Shown here: positions 9,288 to 17,324 of the stretch, one piece after another
Layout of the letters: each line of letters opens with the position of its first letter
Position numbering within the stretch: the stretch's first letter is position 1
Origin: Candidatus Zhuqueibacterota bacterium
GTDB taxonomy: Bacteria > Zhuqueibacterota > Zhuqueibacteria > Oceanimicrobiales > Oceanimicrobiaceae
Assembly (NCBI GenBank): GCA_029261995.1
Contig: JAJDAF010000036.1
Location: 124,001-188,000 of the forward strand
DNA: 64,000 bases
Direction: 5' to 3'
Notes under the pieces: generated by a model
What the model saw: the letters and a program-made list of their open reading frames with translations, nothing else
What the model was told of the DNA's origin: nothing
Databases searched by the model: none
Position numbers and translations under genes: made by a program

Positions 9288-10106
9288 GTGCATACTCTGC
9301 AACCAAAGCTGAGACAACTTCGTGAATTCGTGCGCCCGCTCAACCGGCTAGTGGTCGCCTTTTCAGGTGGAGTGGATAGTGCGCTAGTTCTCAAAGTTGC
9401 GCATCAGGAATTGGGAGACGGCGCGCTGGCAGTGACCTCCGATGCCGCCGCAGTACCCAGAGCAGAACTCGCAGCAGCGGCTGCAATGGCCGGCGAACTC
9501 GGCGCCCGCCACGAAATTGTTAAAACACGCGAATTGCTGAACGAAAACTACGCAGCCAACCCTGCCACACGCTGCTACTTCTGCAAATCGACGCTTTACG
9601 CTGAGCTGGGCGAGATTGCAAAAAGGGATGGCATGCTTCATATCGCAAACGGAACCAACGTCGATGATCTGGGCGACTACCGTCCCGGCTTGCAGGCTGC
9701 CGAAGAATTTCAAATCGTCAGCCCCCTCAAGGAAGCAGGCCTGACCAAAACAGAAGTTCGAGTGCTGGCACATGAACTTGGCCTGCGGGTATGGGACAAA
9801 CCCGCATCACCGTGTCTCGCTTCGCGCATCCCCTATGGTAGCCGCGTAACGGCGAAAAAACTCCTTATGGTCGAGCGGGCGGAGATGGCGTTAAAGGAAC
9901 TGGGCATTCGTGAAAATCGCGTGCGCCACTTCAACCAAACCGCACGAATCGAGGTTGGGCCGCGACACCTGGACCTGGTGAGAGAAAACTGGGAAACGCT
10001 GACCCGCCAATTCAACGAAATCGGATTCTCAAACATGGAGTTGACGGAATTCCGTAGCGGGTCGCTAAACGACCGCCTGCCGACTTCCACCCTGTCATCC
10101 AACTGA
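9288..10106 (+). CDS. larE: LarE, ATP-dependent sulfur-inserting enzyme for nickel-pincer nucleotide
   Basis: A PP-loop ATPase (SGGVDS at about residue 26) that activates the carboxylates of P2CMN and replaces oxygen with sulfur. The start is the GTG at 9288, one base after the permease stop; the open frame to 9234 overlaps that gene. The Cys in SPCLASR falls at residue 176, the position of the sacrificial Cys of Lactobacillus LarE. A CxxC pair (RCYFCK, residues 96 and 99) adds two more Cys. Some LarE proteins use three Cys to hold a [4Fe-4S] cluster and act catalytically, so this may be the cluster type; that is inference. It is second in the operon, 7 bp before larB. Confidence 0.9.
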   Translation: MHTLQPKLRQLREFVRPLNRLVVAFSGGVDSALVLKVAHQELGDGALAVTSDAAAVPRAELAAAAAMAGELGARHEIVKTRELLNENYAANPATRCYFCKSTLYAELGEIAKRDGMLHIANGTNVDDLGDYRPGLQAAEEFQIVSPLKEAGLTKTEVRVLAHELGLRVWDKPASPCLASRIPYGSRVTAKKLLMVERAEMALKELGIRENRVRHFNQTARIEVGPRHLDLVRENWETLTRQFNEIGFSNMELTEFRSGSLNDRLPTSTLSSN

Positions 10107-10113
10107 CACAATC

Positions 10114-10869
10114 ATGAACAAAGAATCCCTGACGAAATTACTTACAGAAGTACAGTCGCAAAACATCTCGGTGGGCGCTGCTGTTGAGAAGCTGCAGAAC
10201 CTGCCTTTCGAAGATCTCGGCTTCGCGAAAATCGACCATCACCGCGCGCTCCGGCGTGGCTTTCCCGAAGTCATTTTTTGCGAGAATAAAACGCCGGCAC
10301 AAGTGGCAACGCTGTTCAGCAAGATGGATGACTCGGAGACAATCCTGGCGACCCGGGCCAGCCGTAAGATTTTTGCGGCAGTCAGCGAACGGGTTGAAAA
10401 CGCAGAGTTTAACGAGACCGGCAGGACGATCGTTGTCAACCGCAAATCGTCTGTCGCTGAACGCAGTGCCACGACTCTGGTCTGCTGCGCCGGCACTTCC
10501 GACATCCCGGTGGCGGAGGAAGCTGCTGTCACCGCCGAGGCAATGGGGCAAACAGTTGAGCGACTATACGATGTCGGCGTCGCGGGTCTTCACCGGTTAC
10601 TCGACAGCAGAAAGAAACTGGCCCAGGCCGACGCGCTCGTGGTTGTCGCCGGCATGGATGGCGCCCTGCCGACGGTTGTTTCCGGCCTGGTGGACAAACC
10701 TGTGATCGCGGTGCCTACTTCGGTTGGTTACGGTTCAAGTTTCGCCGGCGTCGCCCCCCTGCTGACCATGTTGAATGCCTGTTCGCCCGGCATCGTGGTG
10801 GTGAATATCGACAACGGATTTGGCGCGGGCTATTTTGCTGCTCTGATCACCCGCTCGGCCTGGTCGTAA
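10114..10869 (+). CDS. larB: LarB, NaAD carboxylase/hydrolase for nickel-pincer nucleotide
   Basis: A 251-residue protein with a PurE-like C-terminal domain (VVVAGMDGALPTVVSGLVD, then PTSVGYGSSF). LarB carboxylates the pyridinium ring of nicotinic acid adenine dinucleotide and cleaves the phosphoanhydride, giving P2CMN, the substrate of LarE. The catalytic Cys known from Lactobacillus corresponds to the Cys of NACSPG (about residue 223). The length matches the family. It sits between larE and larC on the same strand. Confidence 0.93.
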   Translation: MNKESLTKLLTEVQSQNISVGAAVEKLQNLPFEDLGFAKIDHHRALRRGFPEVIFCENKTPAQVATLFSKMDDSETILATRASRKIFAAVSERVENAEFNETGRTIVVNRKSSVAERSATTLVCCAGTSDIPVAEEAAVTAEAMGQTVERLYDVGVAGLHRLLDSRKKLAQADALVVVAGMDGALPTVVSGLVDKPVIAVPTSVGYGSSFAGVAPLLTMLNACSPGIVVVNIDNGFGAGYFAALITRSAWS

Positions 10870-10994
10870 TCTCAACTGATAAGCAGATAGAGATTTCATG
10901 AGATGGAATTGTCCTTCGCATGGAGACGAAATACCATCAAAGTTATGCTCAACCCCGGAATTCTGAAACTCCCAACCTGGAAAAAGCTGGAACA

Positions 10995-12167
10995 ATGAAA
11001 ATCGCCTGGTTCGATTGTTTTTCCGGCATCAGCGGCGACATGATTATCGGCGCTCTACTCCACGCTGGTCTGGATTTTGACGCTTTCAAGGCCGAACTTG
11101 CAAAGCTGAATCTCGACTTCGAACTCTCATTGCAACAAGTAGAAAAGCGCCAGATTGCCGCATCAAAATTCGACATGACCGATGCCAACAAGCGTCTGTT
11201 CAAAAAACTGTCGGAAATCCGGGAGACGATCCAGAACTCAGACATCCCTACAGCCATCAAACAGCGTGCTCACAGCATCTTTCTGAGTCTCGCCAAAGCA
11301 GAAGCCCGCGTTCACAACAAGGCGGTCGCGGATGTCCACTTCCACGAAATTGGTGTACTCGACACGCTCATCGACGTGGTCGGTGCGCTGGTCGGGCTGG
11401 AACTGCTGGAAGTAGAAAAGGTATTCGCATCTCCCCTGAATTTAGGTTCAGGCTTTGTGAAGACTGCGCACGGCAAACTGCCCGTACCTGCCCCTGCAAC
11501 CGCAGAGCTGCTGAAAGGCGTGCCCACCTACGCCACCGAATGCCCGGCCGAACTGGTGACGCCAACGGGCGCGGCTATTATTTCCGAGGTTGCCGAGTCT
11601 TTCGGCAGCATGCCGGCCATGACGATAGAGCAAATTGGCTACGGTGCTGGGAATCAGGATCTCCAGCACGCGAACGTGCTGCGCATCTTTATCGGTGAAT
11701 CCACAGAACAACTGCCACAAGATCTGGTCACCCTCATCGAAACCAACATCGATGACATGAACCCGCAACTCTATGAAGCCGTCTTTGAAACGCTCATGCA
11801 GCAAGGTGCGCTCGACGTTTACCTGACAAACATCCAAATGAAAAAATCCCGCCCGGCGCACAAGCTGACCGTGCTTTGCGAGCCGCAGGACGAGCACAAG
11901 CTGACTCAGATAATTCTGCGCCATACCACCAGCATCGGTGTGCGATTCAGGCAGGAGATCCGCCGCAAGTTGGCACGCGAAATCAAACTTGTCGAGACGG
12001 AATTCGGGACGGTGCGGTTTAAACTCTCTAAGCTTGATGGAGAAATCGTGACAGCGATGCCGGAGTACGAAGACTGCAAGCAAATTGCCGCCCAAAGGGC
12101 GATGCCGCTGAAACGGGTGCTGGCGAGACTGGCAAGAATCGAACTGCCGGACAGTGACGATACTTAG
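10995..12167 (+). CDS. larC: LarC, CTP-dependent nickel insertase (single frame)
   Basis: A 390-residue cyclometallase that inserts Ni into P2TMN to finish the nickel-pincer cofactor. The N-terminus (MKIAWFDCFSGISGDM) is the family start; the frame is open to 10920 but those 25 codons look non-coding. Typical motifs are DVHFHEIGVLDTLIDVVG, PTGAAII and TNIDDMNPQLYE. Unlike Lactobacillus plantarum, where larC1 and larC2 are joined by a programmed frameshift, this copy is one continuous frame. It closes the operon. LarA, or another enzyme using the cofactor, is not in the window. Confidence 0.93.
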   Translation: MKIAWFDCFSGISGDMIIGALLHAGLDFDAFKAELAKLNLDFELSLQQVEKRQIAASKFDMTDANKRLFKKLSEIRETIQNSDIPTAIKQRAHSIFLSLAKAEARVHNKAVADVHFHEIGVLDTLIDVVGALVGLELLEVEKVFASPLNLGSGFVKTAHGKLPVPAPATAELLKGVPTYATECPAELVTPTGAAIISEVAESFGSMPAMTIEQIGYGAGNQDLQHANVLRIFIGESTEQLPQDLVTLIETNIDDMNPQLYEAVFETLMQQGALDVYLTNIQMKKSRPAHKLTVLCEPQDEHKLTQIILRHTTSIGVRFRQEIRRKLAREIKLVETEFGTVRFKLSKLDGEIVTAMPEYEDCKQIAAQRAMPLKRVLARLARIELPDSDDT

Positions 12168-12369
12168 GCTCTCATGATGCAAAAAAGACAAACCGCAGCC
12201 ACGCAAGCATGGATCTAGACCAGAATTTTATGAGTTTCCGGTTGTGGTTCAGACTTTTCTAACTTATATTTTTTTCTGTGAACGCATCAGACGACGCTGG
12301 CAAGACGGTACTCATTCAAACTGGTTTGTTCGACGCGAACGGATCCTGTTATCAAATAATGGAACTGGC

Positions 12370-12840
12370 ATGATAAAACTCTCTCATTTGTCAATCTCAC
12401 TCCTGTTGCTGGCCCTGGCAGCTGTGCAAGGTTGTAAGACGGGTGGCCGCGGCCCCGAAGCGCCAAAACCATCTGAAAGCAAAGTAAGCGCTCTTCCGAC
12501 CATCAGCATTGACGGCGTGACCATGGAAGTTGAAATCGTTCAAGACCTCGAAGCCCGTCAGCATGGGTTGATGAATCGTGAGCAATTGCCCGACAACCAA
12601 GGCATGCTGTTTGTGTTCGACACCACCCAAATTCTGTCCTTCTGGATGCGCAACACCTTTATCCCGCTGGATATCGCGTTCATCACCGAAGCCGGTGAGA
12701 TCGTGGATATCCTGCGCATGGAGCCACTCGACGAATCAAAATCCTACATCTCCTCAAAACCGGCGCTTTACGCTCTGGAAACCAATGCCGGCTGGTTTGA
12801 GGCAAACGGCATCAAGGTTGGCGGGACCGTGGTTTTTTGA
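12370..12840 (+). CDS. DUF192 family lipoprotein
   Basis: A 156-residue protein starting at the ATG at 12370, which begins a lipoprotein signal (LSISLLLLALAAVQGC); the open frame to 12244 has no sensible start. The mature domain has the DUF192 signatures HGLMNREQLPDNQGMLFVF, FWMRNTFIPLDIAFI and ALETNAGWFEANGI. The family is a small beta-barrel of unknown activity, often exported. It lies 202 bp after larC. A functional link to nickel metabolism is not suggested by the family. Confidence 0.87.
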   Translation: MIKLSHLSISLLLLALAAVQGCKTGGRGPEAPKPSESKVSALPTISIDGVTMEVEIVQDLEARQHGLMNREQLPDNQGMLFVFDTTQILSFWMRNTFIPLDIAFITEAGEIVDILRMEPLDESKSYISSKPALYALETNAGWFEANGIKVGGTVVF

Positions 12841-13031
12841 AGCATGAAACACCCTGAACCTGACCTCAAAAAGATGAACGCTGATTGCACGGCTGACATT
12901 GACTCAAGGGTTCAGGGCAATGCAGGCATCTGCGGCTGTTTTTGTTCAGTCTTCCTTTCAAACAGATTCATACCAAAATGAGGCTGAGCACCGCAGCAAC
13001 TGACTTACTGGTATTATCCGGAGGAACAATC

Positions 13032-15089
13032 ATGCGCGTTTTAACGCTGTTTTTGAATGCACTCGCTCTAGCCATTCTATGCGGCTCTGCTTTGGCTCAG
13101 GAGTCCCACCCGTTTACCATCCATGACATGTTGGCCATGGACCGCATCAGCGATCCGCAGATCTCGCCGGACGGCGCCACAATCGCCTTTGTCCGCCGCA
13201 CGACCGACATGGAAGCAAACCGCGGCCGGACCGACATTTGGCGGGTCAGTGTTGAAGGCAATGATCTCCAACAACTCACCACCCATACGGCAGGCGACTG
13301 GAGTCCACGCTGGAGCAAATCCGGCAAGCAGCTCTACTTTCTTTCGACTCGCTCCGGCTCAGCGCAGGTGTGGAAAATCGCTGGCAACGGCGGAGAAGCC
13401 ACCCAGGTCACGCACCAGCCACTTGATGTCGGCAACCTGGTGCTTTCCCCTGATGGCAATCACATTGCCTTCACGATGGACATTTTTGTCGATTGTGAAA
13501 CGACGGACTGCACCGTGGCCCGGCTCGAAGCTCGCAAGAACAGCAAAACCAGCGGTGTGTTGTTCGATAAGCTTTTTATCCGGCACTGGGACACCTGGAA
13601 GGACGGCAGGCGCTCACACATTTTTGTGCAAACCACGAACGGTGGCGAAGCGGTGGACATCATGGCAGGAATCGATGCCGACAGTCCCTCCAAACCCTTT
13701 GGCGGCCCGGAAGAAATCACCTTTAGTCCAAATGGCACAGCCGTGGTATTCGCCGCCCGCGATGCCGGAGTTGGCGAACCCTGGTCAACGAACTTCGATT
13801 TGTACAGCGCCGCAATCGATGGCCAGAGTTCACCCCAATGTCTGACCGAAGGGAACGAAGCCTGGGACACCAACCCGGTGTTCTCGCCGGACGGGAAAAC
13901 CCTGGCCTATCTCGCCATGCAGCGTCCTGGCTACGAATCCGACCGGTTCAGAATCTTGCTGCGTGACTGGCCTAGCGGCAAAGAGCGAATCCTCACCGAA
14001 AACTGGGACCGTTCGCCGCGCAACATCGTATGGGCGGACGACAGCAAACGCATTTTCACTTCGGCTGACGACCTCGGTCAGGTTTCTTTGTTTGGTATCG
14101 ACGTGGCTTCTGGCAGGGTCTCCGCGCTGCTGCAGAAAGGCACGGTTCGCTCGCCATCTTTGGCCGGAGACCGCATCATTTTTGGTATGGACCACCTCAA
14201 GTCGCCGGTTGAATTGTACTCGATCAGCACCTCGGGCAAGGACTTGCAGGCTGTCACCAGTTTGAACGCAGTAAAAGTAGCGACGGCAAGAATGGGTGAG
14301 CCCGAACAATTCACTTTTGAAGGCTGGAACGACGAGGCGGTTTACTGCTATGTCGTGAAACCGGTCGATTTCGACAAGAACAAAAAATACCCGGTTGCCT
14401 TCCTGATCCACGGCGGGCCGCAAGGTTCGTTCGGCAACGACTTTCACTACCGCTGGAACCCGCAGGCTTATGCCGGCGCCGGCTACGCCGCGGTGATGGT
14501 CGATTTTCATGGCTCGGTTGGCTACGGGCAGGCGTTCACTGACGCAATTCGCGGCGACTGGGGTGGCAAACCGCTGGAAGATTTGCAGAAAGGCCTGGCT
14601 GCGGCACTCGAACGCTACCCGTGGATGGATGGTGCCAAAGTCGGCGCTCTGGGTGCATCTTATGGCGGCTACATGGTCAACTGGATTGCCGGCAACTGGC
14701 CGGACAGGTTCTCCTGTCTGGTCAACCATGACGGCAACCTTGACGAACGTCTGGCCTACTACGACACCGAAGAACTCTGGTTTCCCGAATGGGACCACCA
14801 AGGCACGCCGTGGGAAAACCCGGCAGGTTACGAGAAGCACAACCCCGTTAACTTCGTCAAGAATTGGAGAACGCCTATGCTGGTGGTGCACGGCGCGCTC
14901 GACTACCGCGTGGTGGAAACGCAAGGCATGTCGACCTTTACCGCTTTGCAGCGGCGTGGCATCCCGAGCAAATTCCTGTACTTCCCGGATGAAAACCATT
15001 GGATTCTGAAACCACACAACGGCATTTTGTGGCATGACACCGTGATCGGCTGGCTGGACCAGTGGCTTAAAGAATCAGGCACCTATTAG
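13032..15089 (+). CDS. S9-family prolyl-oligopeptidase-like peptidase, exported
   Basis: A 685-residue serine peptidase with signal peptide (ending GSALAQ), an N-terminal TolB/WD40-like propeller (repeats such as ISPDG, LSPDGN, FSPDGKTLAYLA) and a C-terminal alpha/beta hydrolase. The nucleophile is in GASYGGYM, the Asp in HGALDYRV and the His in ENHW, with the oxyanion-loop segment LIHGGPQGSFG. GGAGG at 13020-13024 sits 7 bases before the ATG at 13032, fixing the start against a longer open frame from 12942. It resembles dipeptidyl/acylaminoacyl peptidases that trim peptides in the periplasm. Confidence 0.93.
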   Translation: MRVLTLFLNALALAILCGSALAQESHPFTIHDMLAMDRISDPQISPDGATIAFVRRTTDMEANRGRTDIWRVSVEGNDLQQLTTHTAGDWSPRWSKSGKQLYFLSTRSGSAQVWKIAGNGGEATQVTHQPLDVGNLVLSPDGNHIAFTMDIFVDCETTDCTVARLEARKNSKTSGVLFDKLFIRHWDTWKDGRRSHIFVQTTNGGEAVDIMAGIDADSPSKPFGGPEEITFSPNGTAVVFAARDAGVGEPWSTNFDLYSAAIDGQSSPQCLTEGNEAWDTNPVFSPDGKTLAYLAMQRPGYESDRFRILLRDWPSGKERILTENWDRSPRNIVWADDSKRIFTSADDLGQVSLFGIDVASGRVSALLQKGTVRSPSLAGDRIIFGMDHLKSPVELYSISTSGKDLQAVTSLNAVKVATARMGEPEQFTFEGWNDEAVYCYVVKPVDFDKNKKYPVAFLIHGGPQGSFGNDFHYRWNPQAYAGAGYAAVMVDFHGSVGYGQAFTDAIRGDWGGKPLEDLQKGLAAALERYPWMDGAKVGALGASYGGYMVNWIAGNWPDRFSCLVNHDGNLDERLAYYDTEELWFPEWDHQGTPWENPAGYEKHNPVNFVKNWRTPMLVVHGALDYRVVETQGMSTFTALQRRGIPSKFLYFPDENHWILKPHNGILWHDTVIGWLDQWLKESGTY

Positions 15090-15271
15090 CAAAACAACCA
15101 ACCGGGCTCGGCGAGGCAAAGTAGTGTCTCTGGCGGGCTCTGTCTTTGGGTCGGCGACCTGCGGCGGCTGGCTAAGTCAGTGTTCAAAGGAATTGAGTGC
15201 CTGAATGCCCGCGCCGCAGGAACCAGAAGTGCTAGCAGCCCCGGAGTACCAGGAAAAGGAGAAGTCTAGCG

Positions 15272-16180
15272 ATGTGGCAAACGAGACTTACCAGAGCAGC
15301 AGCTTTTATTCTCGCCGCGTTTTTCATCCTTTCCGGCATCGGGAAGCTGCTCGATGTCCAGGCGTTTCAGGCGACGGTGCGGACTTACGGCCTGGGTCCC
15401 TTTTCGGCAGTTGTTGCGCCGGCTCTGCCGCCATTCGAGATCCTGCTGGGCATCATCATGATGGTTCGGCCGCGTAGCCGGCTGCTCGCCACCTGTGCAA
15501 CGCTGCTTCTAGCGGTCTTCACGGCCGGATTCATATTCGCCCATTTCTTTGGAGGCGTTCAGGACTGCGGCTGTTTTGGGAAGATTGCCGTCCTGCAAAC
15601 CTCGCCAACGGTTTCCATTCTGAGGAACATAATTTTCCTCGGCATTGCCATCTATCTGTGGAAAAGCAGTGACCGGCTGCTTGAGCTGTCTTTGCCCGGC
15701 TGGCAATGGGCGGTGCTCGCGACGGTTGGCGCGGTTGTTTTCTGGTTGTCGGGTGCATCCAGTATTGAGCCGCTCTACCGGCTGTCAAAACCCTTTCTGA
15801 ACCAGAAGATTGAACAGACGCCGCTGGCAGAGGTCGTTTCAATCCCGGATGGATCGCCCTATCTGATTTTCGTCTACAGCGCCACTTGCGGGTCGTGCTG
15901 GGATTCGGCGGAAAATATCATGGCTTACAAGCGACTGGGCGTAGTCAACGACATCTTTGGATTAACCTATGGTGACGAAGGTGACTTGATGGTGTTCGAG
16001 GATAGTTTCGCGCCAAACTTTCAGACCCGCATTCTCGACCGCAACACGATTGAGCAATTGGCAGATGAGACGCCAACGGTCTTTTATGTTAAAGATGGCG
16101 CCATCAAGAACGTGCAGAAAGGACAGGTCATGTCCCCCATGCGTTTCATCGAAGATGGTTTGATGGGAACCAATGAGTAG
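15272..16180 (+). CDS. MauE/DoxX-like membrane protein fused to a thioredoxin-like domain
   Basis: A 302-residue protein. The N-terminal 170 residues are a four-helix MauE-type membrane domain with a Cys pair in DCGCFG and the family start ILSGIGKLLD. The C-terminal half is a thioredoxin-like fold with CGSC in YSATCGSCWD and the cis-Pro region TPTVFYVKDG. Such fusions are thought to relay reducing power across the membrane to periplasmic thiols. The start ATG is preceded by GGAAAAGGAG. No methylamine dehydrogenase genes are near, so a generic disulfide-handling role is likelier than methylamine oxidation. Confidence 0.8.
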   Translation: MWQTRLTRAAAFILAAFFILSGIGKLLDVQAFQATVRTYGLGPFSAVVAPALPPFEILLGIIMMVRPRSRLLATCATLLLAVFTAGFIFAHFFGGVQDCGCFGKIAVLQTSPTVSILRNIIFLGIAIYLWKSSDRLLELSLPGWQWAVLATVGAVVFWLSGASSIEPLYRLSKPFLNQKIEQTPLAEVVSIPDGSPYLIFVYSATCGSCWDSAENIMAYKRLGVVNDIFGLTYGDEGDLMVFEDSFAPNFQTRILDRNTIEQLADETPTVFYVKDGAIKNVQKGQVMSPMRFIEDGLMGTNE

Positions 16181-16263
16181 GAAGGCGCGCAGGGTTCCCG
16201 CACAAACACTGTCCAGTAGACCCGCAGCCATATGCGCCGGAAACAAGGTCGGGGAATTAGATA

Positions 16264-16292
16264 TTGACAAAATGATTTCTTCTCCCTATATT
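16264..16292 (+). promoter_or_regulatory. Strong sigma70-type promoter
   Basis: TTGACA at 16264-16269 and TATATT at 16287-16292 with exactly 17 bp between, 60 bp upstream of the 67-residue gene at 16353. This is the best consensus promoter I found in the window. Confidence 0.7.
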
Positions 16293-16352
16293 GCTTCTTC
16301 GATTTTTTGATGTGACGCAATGGAAAACCAGAATTTGAGGAGTTAGCAAAGA

Positions 16353-16556
16353 ATGGCAAAGCAACAATCATTTGCAGACAAAGTCGCAAAAGCCTCGAAA
16401 GACAAAGTCCTTTCGCGGGCCGTCCGGCTCGTGTTTAGTTATAAATCGGAAAAGAATGCCTGGAAGTTTGTGGACAGGATGATTCACATTCCGGAAGGCC
16501 AAAACGAAAATGAGTACATCAACAAAATCATCAAGAGCAAAGTCGCTTCAAACTAG
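16353..16556 (+). CDS. Small basic protein of unknown function
   Basis: 67 residues, Lys-rich, beginning MAKQQSFADKVAKASKDKVL and containing WKFVDRMIHIPEGQNENEYI. It is preceded by GAGGAG about 10 bases upstream and by a near-consensus promoter, which argues for a real and well-expressed gene. I do not recognise the family. It has no signal peptide and no Cys. The amphipathic, charged composition fits a small nucleic-acid or ribosome-associated protein, but that is only a guess. Confidence 0.7.
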   Translation: MAKQQSFADKVAKASKDKVLSRAVRLVFSYKSEKNAWKFVDRMIHIPEGQNENEYINKIIKSKVASN

Positions 16557-16643
16557 TACTATCTTCGGGACGCTCACAAATCCGATGCAGCCTGATGGTT
16601 GAGGTTGCATCCAGCCCGCTCTTCCCATTTCGACAGTTCCCGT

Positions 16644-17162
16644 TTACGGCTCCTGCCCAGGACGAAATTCAGCCGTATCTTTGGCCTTATTCCTGAGAAG
16701 CCGCATGCTTCTCTTTTGACCCTTATAGTTTATGTTGACAATATTGGTCTGCTCTTCAAAGCTTTCGAACAGAATGGTGTCTGTTACCGTCAGAGTGTTC
16801 ATGCTATCGATTTTTGGGATTTCAACGTAGCAGTAGGTCAGGTCGCGCTCAACTTCGTGGCCGACAAAAACAAATTGTACTTCTTGAGTATCGATTTCAA
16901 AACTAACGGTGTCTAATAGATAGCGGAAGATGATATCGCCTGATTTCTTGACGGACTGCCCAGGTTCAAGGTGCAAACCCTGCGAAGCAAGCGCGCTCTC
17001 GAGATCCGCGGTGTTGATCTTGAAGGTAACTTCCAACGACTTGGTTTTGGGGTTGAAGTCAACCTGACAAATGCTGACATAGAATGGGTGTCCAAACCCG
17101 ACACCCCAAATAAGACAAAGGAGCACAAACCGGCCTGTGATTATTCTGGCACTAGCAAGCAT
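16644..17162 (-). CDS. DUF6702 family exported protein
   Basis: 172 residues starting at the ATG at 17162, which has GGAGA 8 bases upstream and leads directly into a signal sequence (RFVLLCLIWGVGFG). The mature protein starts HPFYVSICQVDFNPKTKSLE, the diagnostic opening of DUF6702, and continues with a beta-rich region (FVFVGHEVERDLTYCYVE). Function is unknown; these are usually neighbours of secreted M1-type peptidases, and such a peptidase is the divergent neighbour here. The two genes share a 162-bp divergent promoter region. Confidence 0.82.
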   Translation of the reverse strand: MLASARIITGRFVLLCLIWGVGFGHPFYVSICQVDFNPKTKSLEVTFKINTADLESALASQGLHLEPGQSVKKSGDIIFRYLLDTVSFEIDTQEVQFVFVGHEVERDLTYCYVEIPKIDSMNTLTVTDTILFESFEEQTNIVNINYKGQKRSMRLLRNKAKDTAEFRPGQEP

Positions 17163-17324
17163 ATCTATTCTCCAACTTGTATAGACAGATGGTAAGCATT
17201 TCATCGAATTCTAACAACCGGTTTCATGCCGCCAGGCCCGGAAGCTGGCTCAATGCCTAAGCCTGACTTGCAAGGTAGCAAACTTCTACAACACTATTCC
17301 TTATTGATCTGACAGAGGTACCTA

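Noticed and set aside
10920-12167. Programmed frameshift in larC as in Lactobacillus
   Set aside because: The gene is one continuous frame of normal length.
13830-15035. 401-codon minus-strand open frame
   Set aside because: Antisense to the S9 peptidase with intact triad; an effect of GC-rich codon use.
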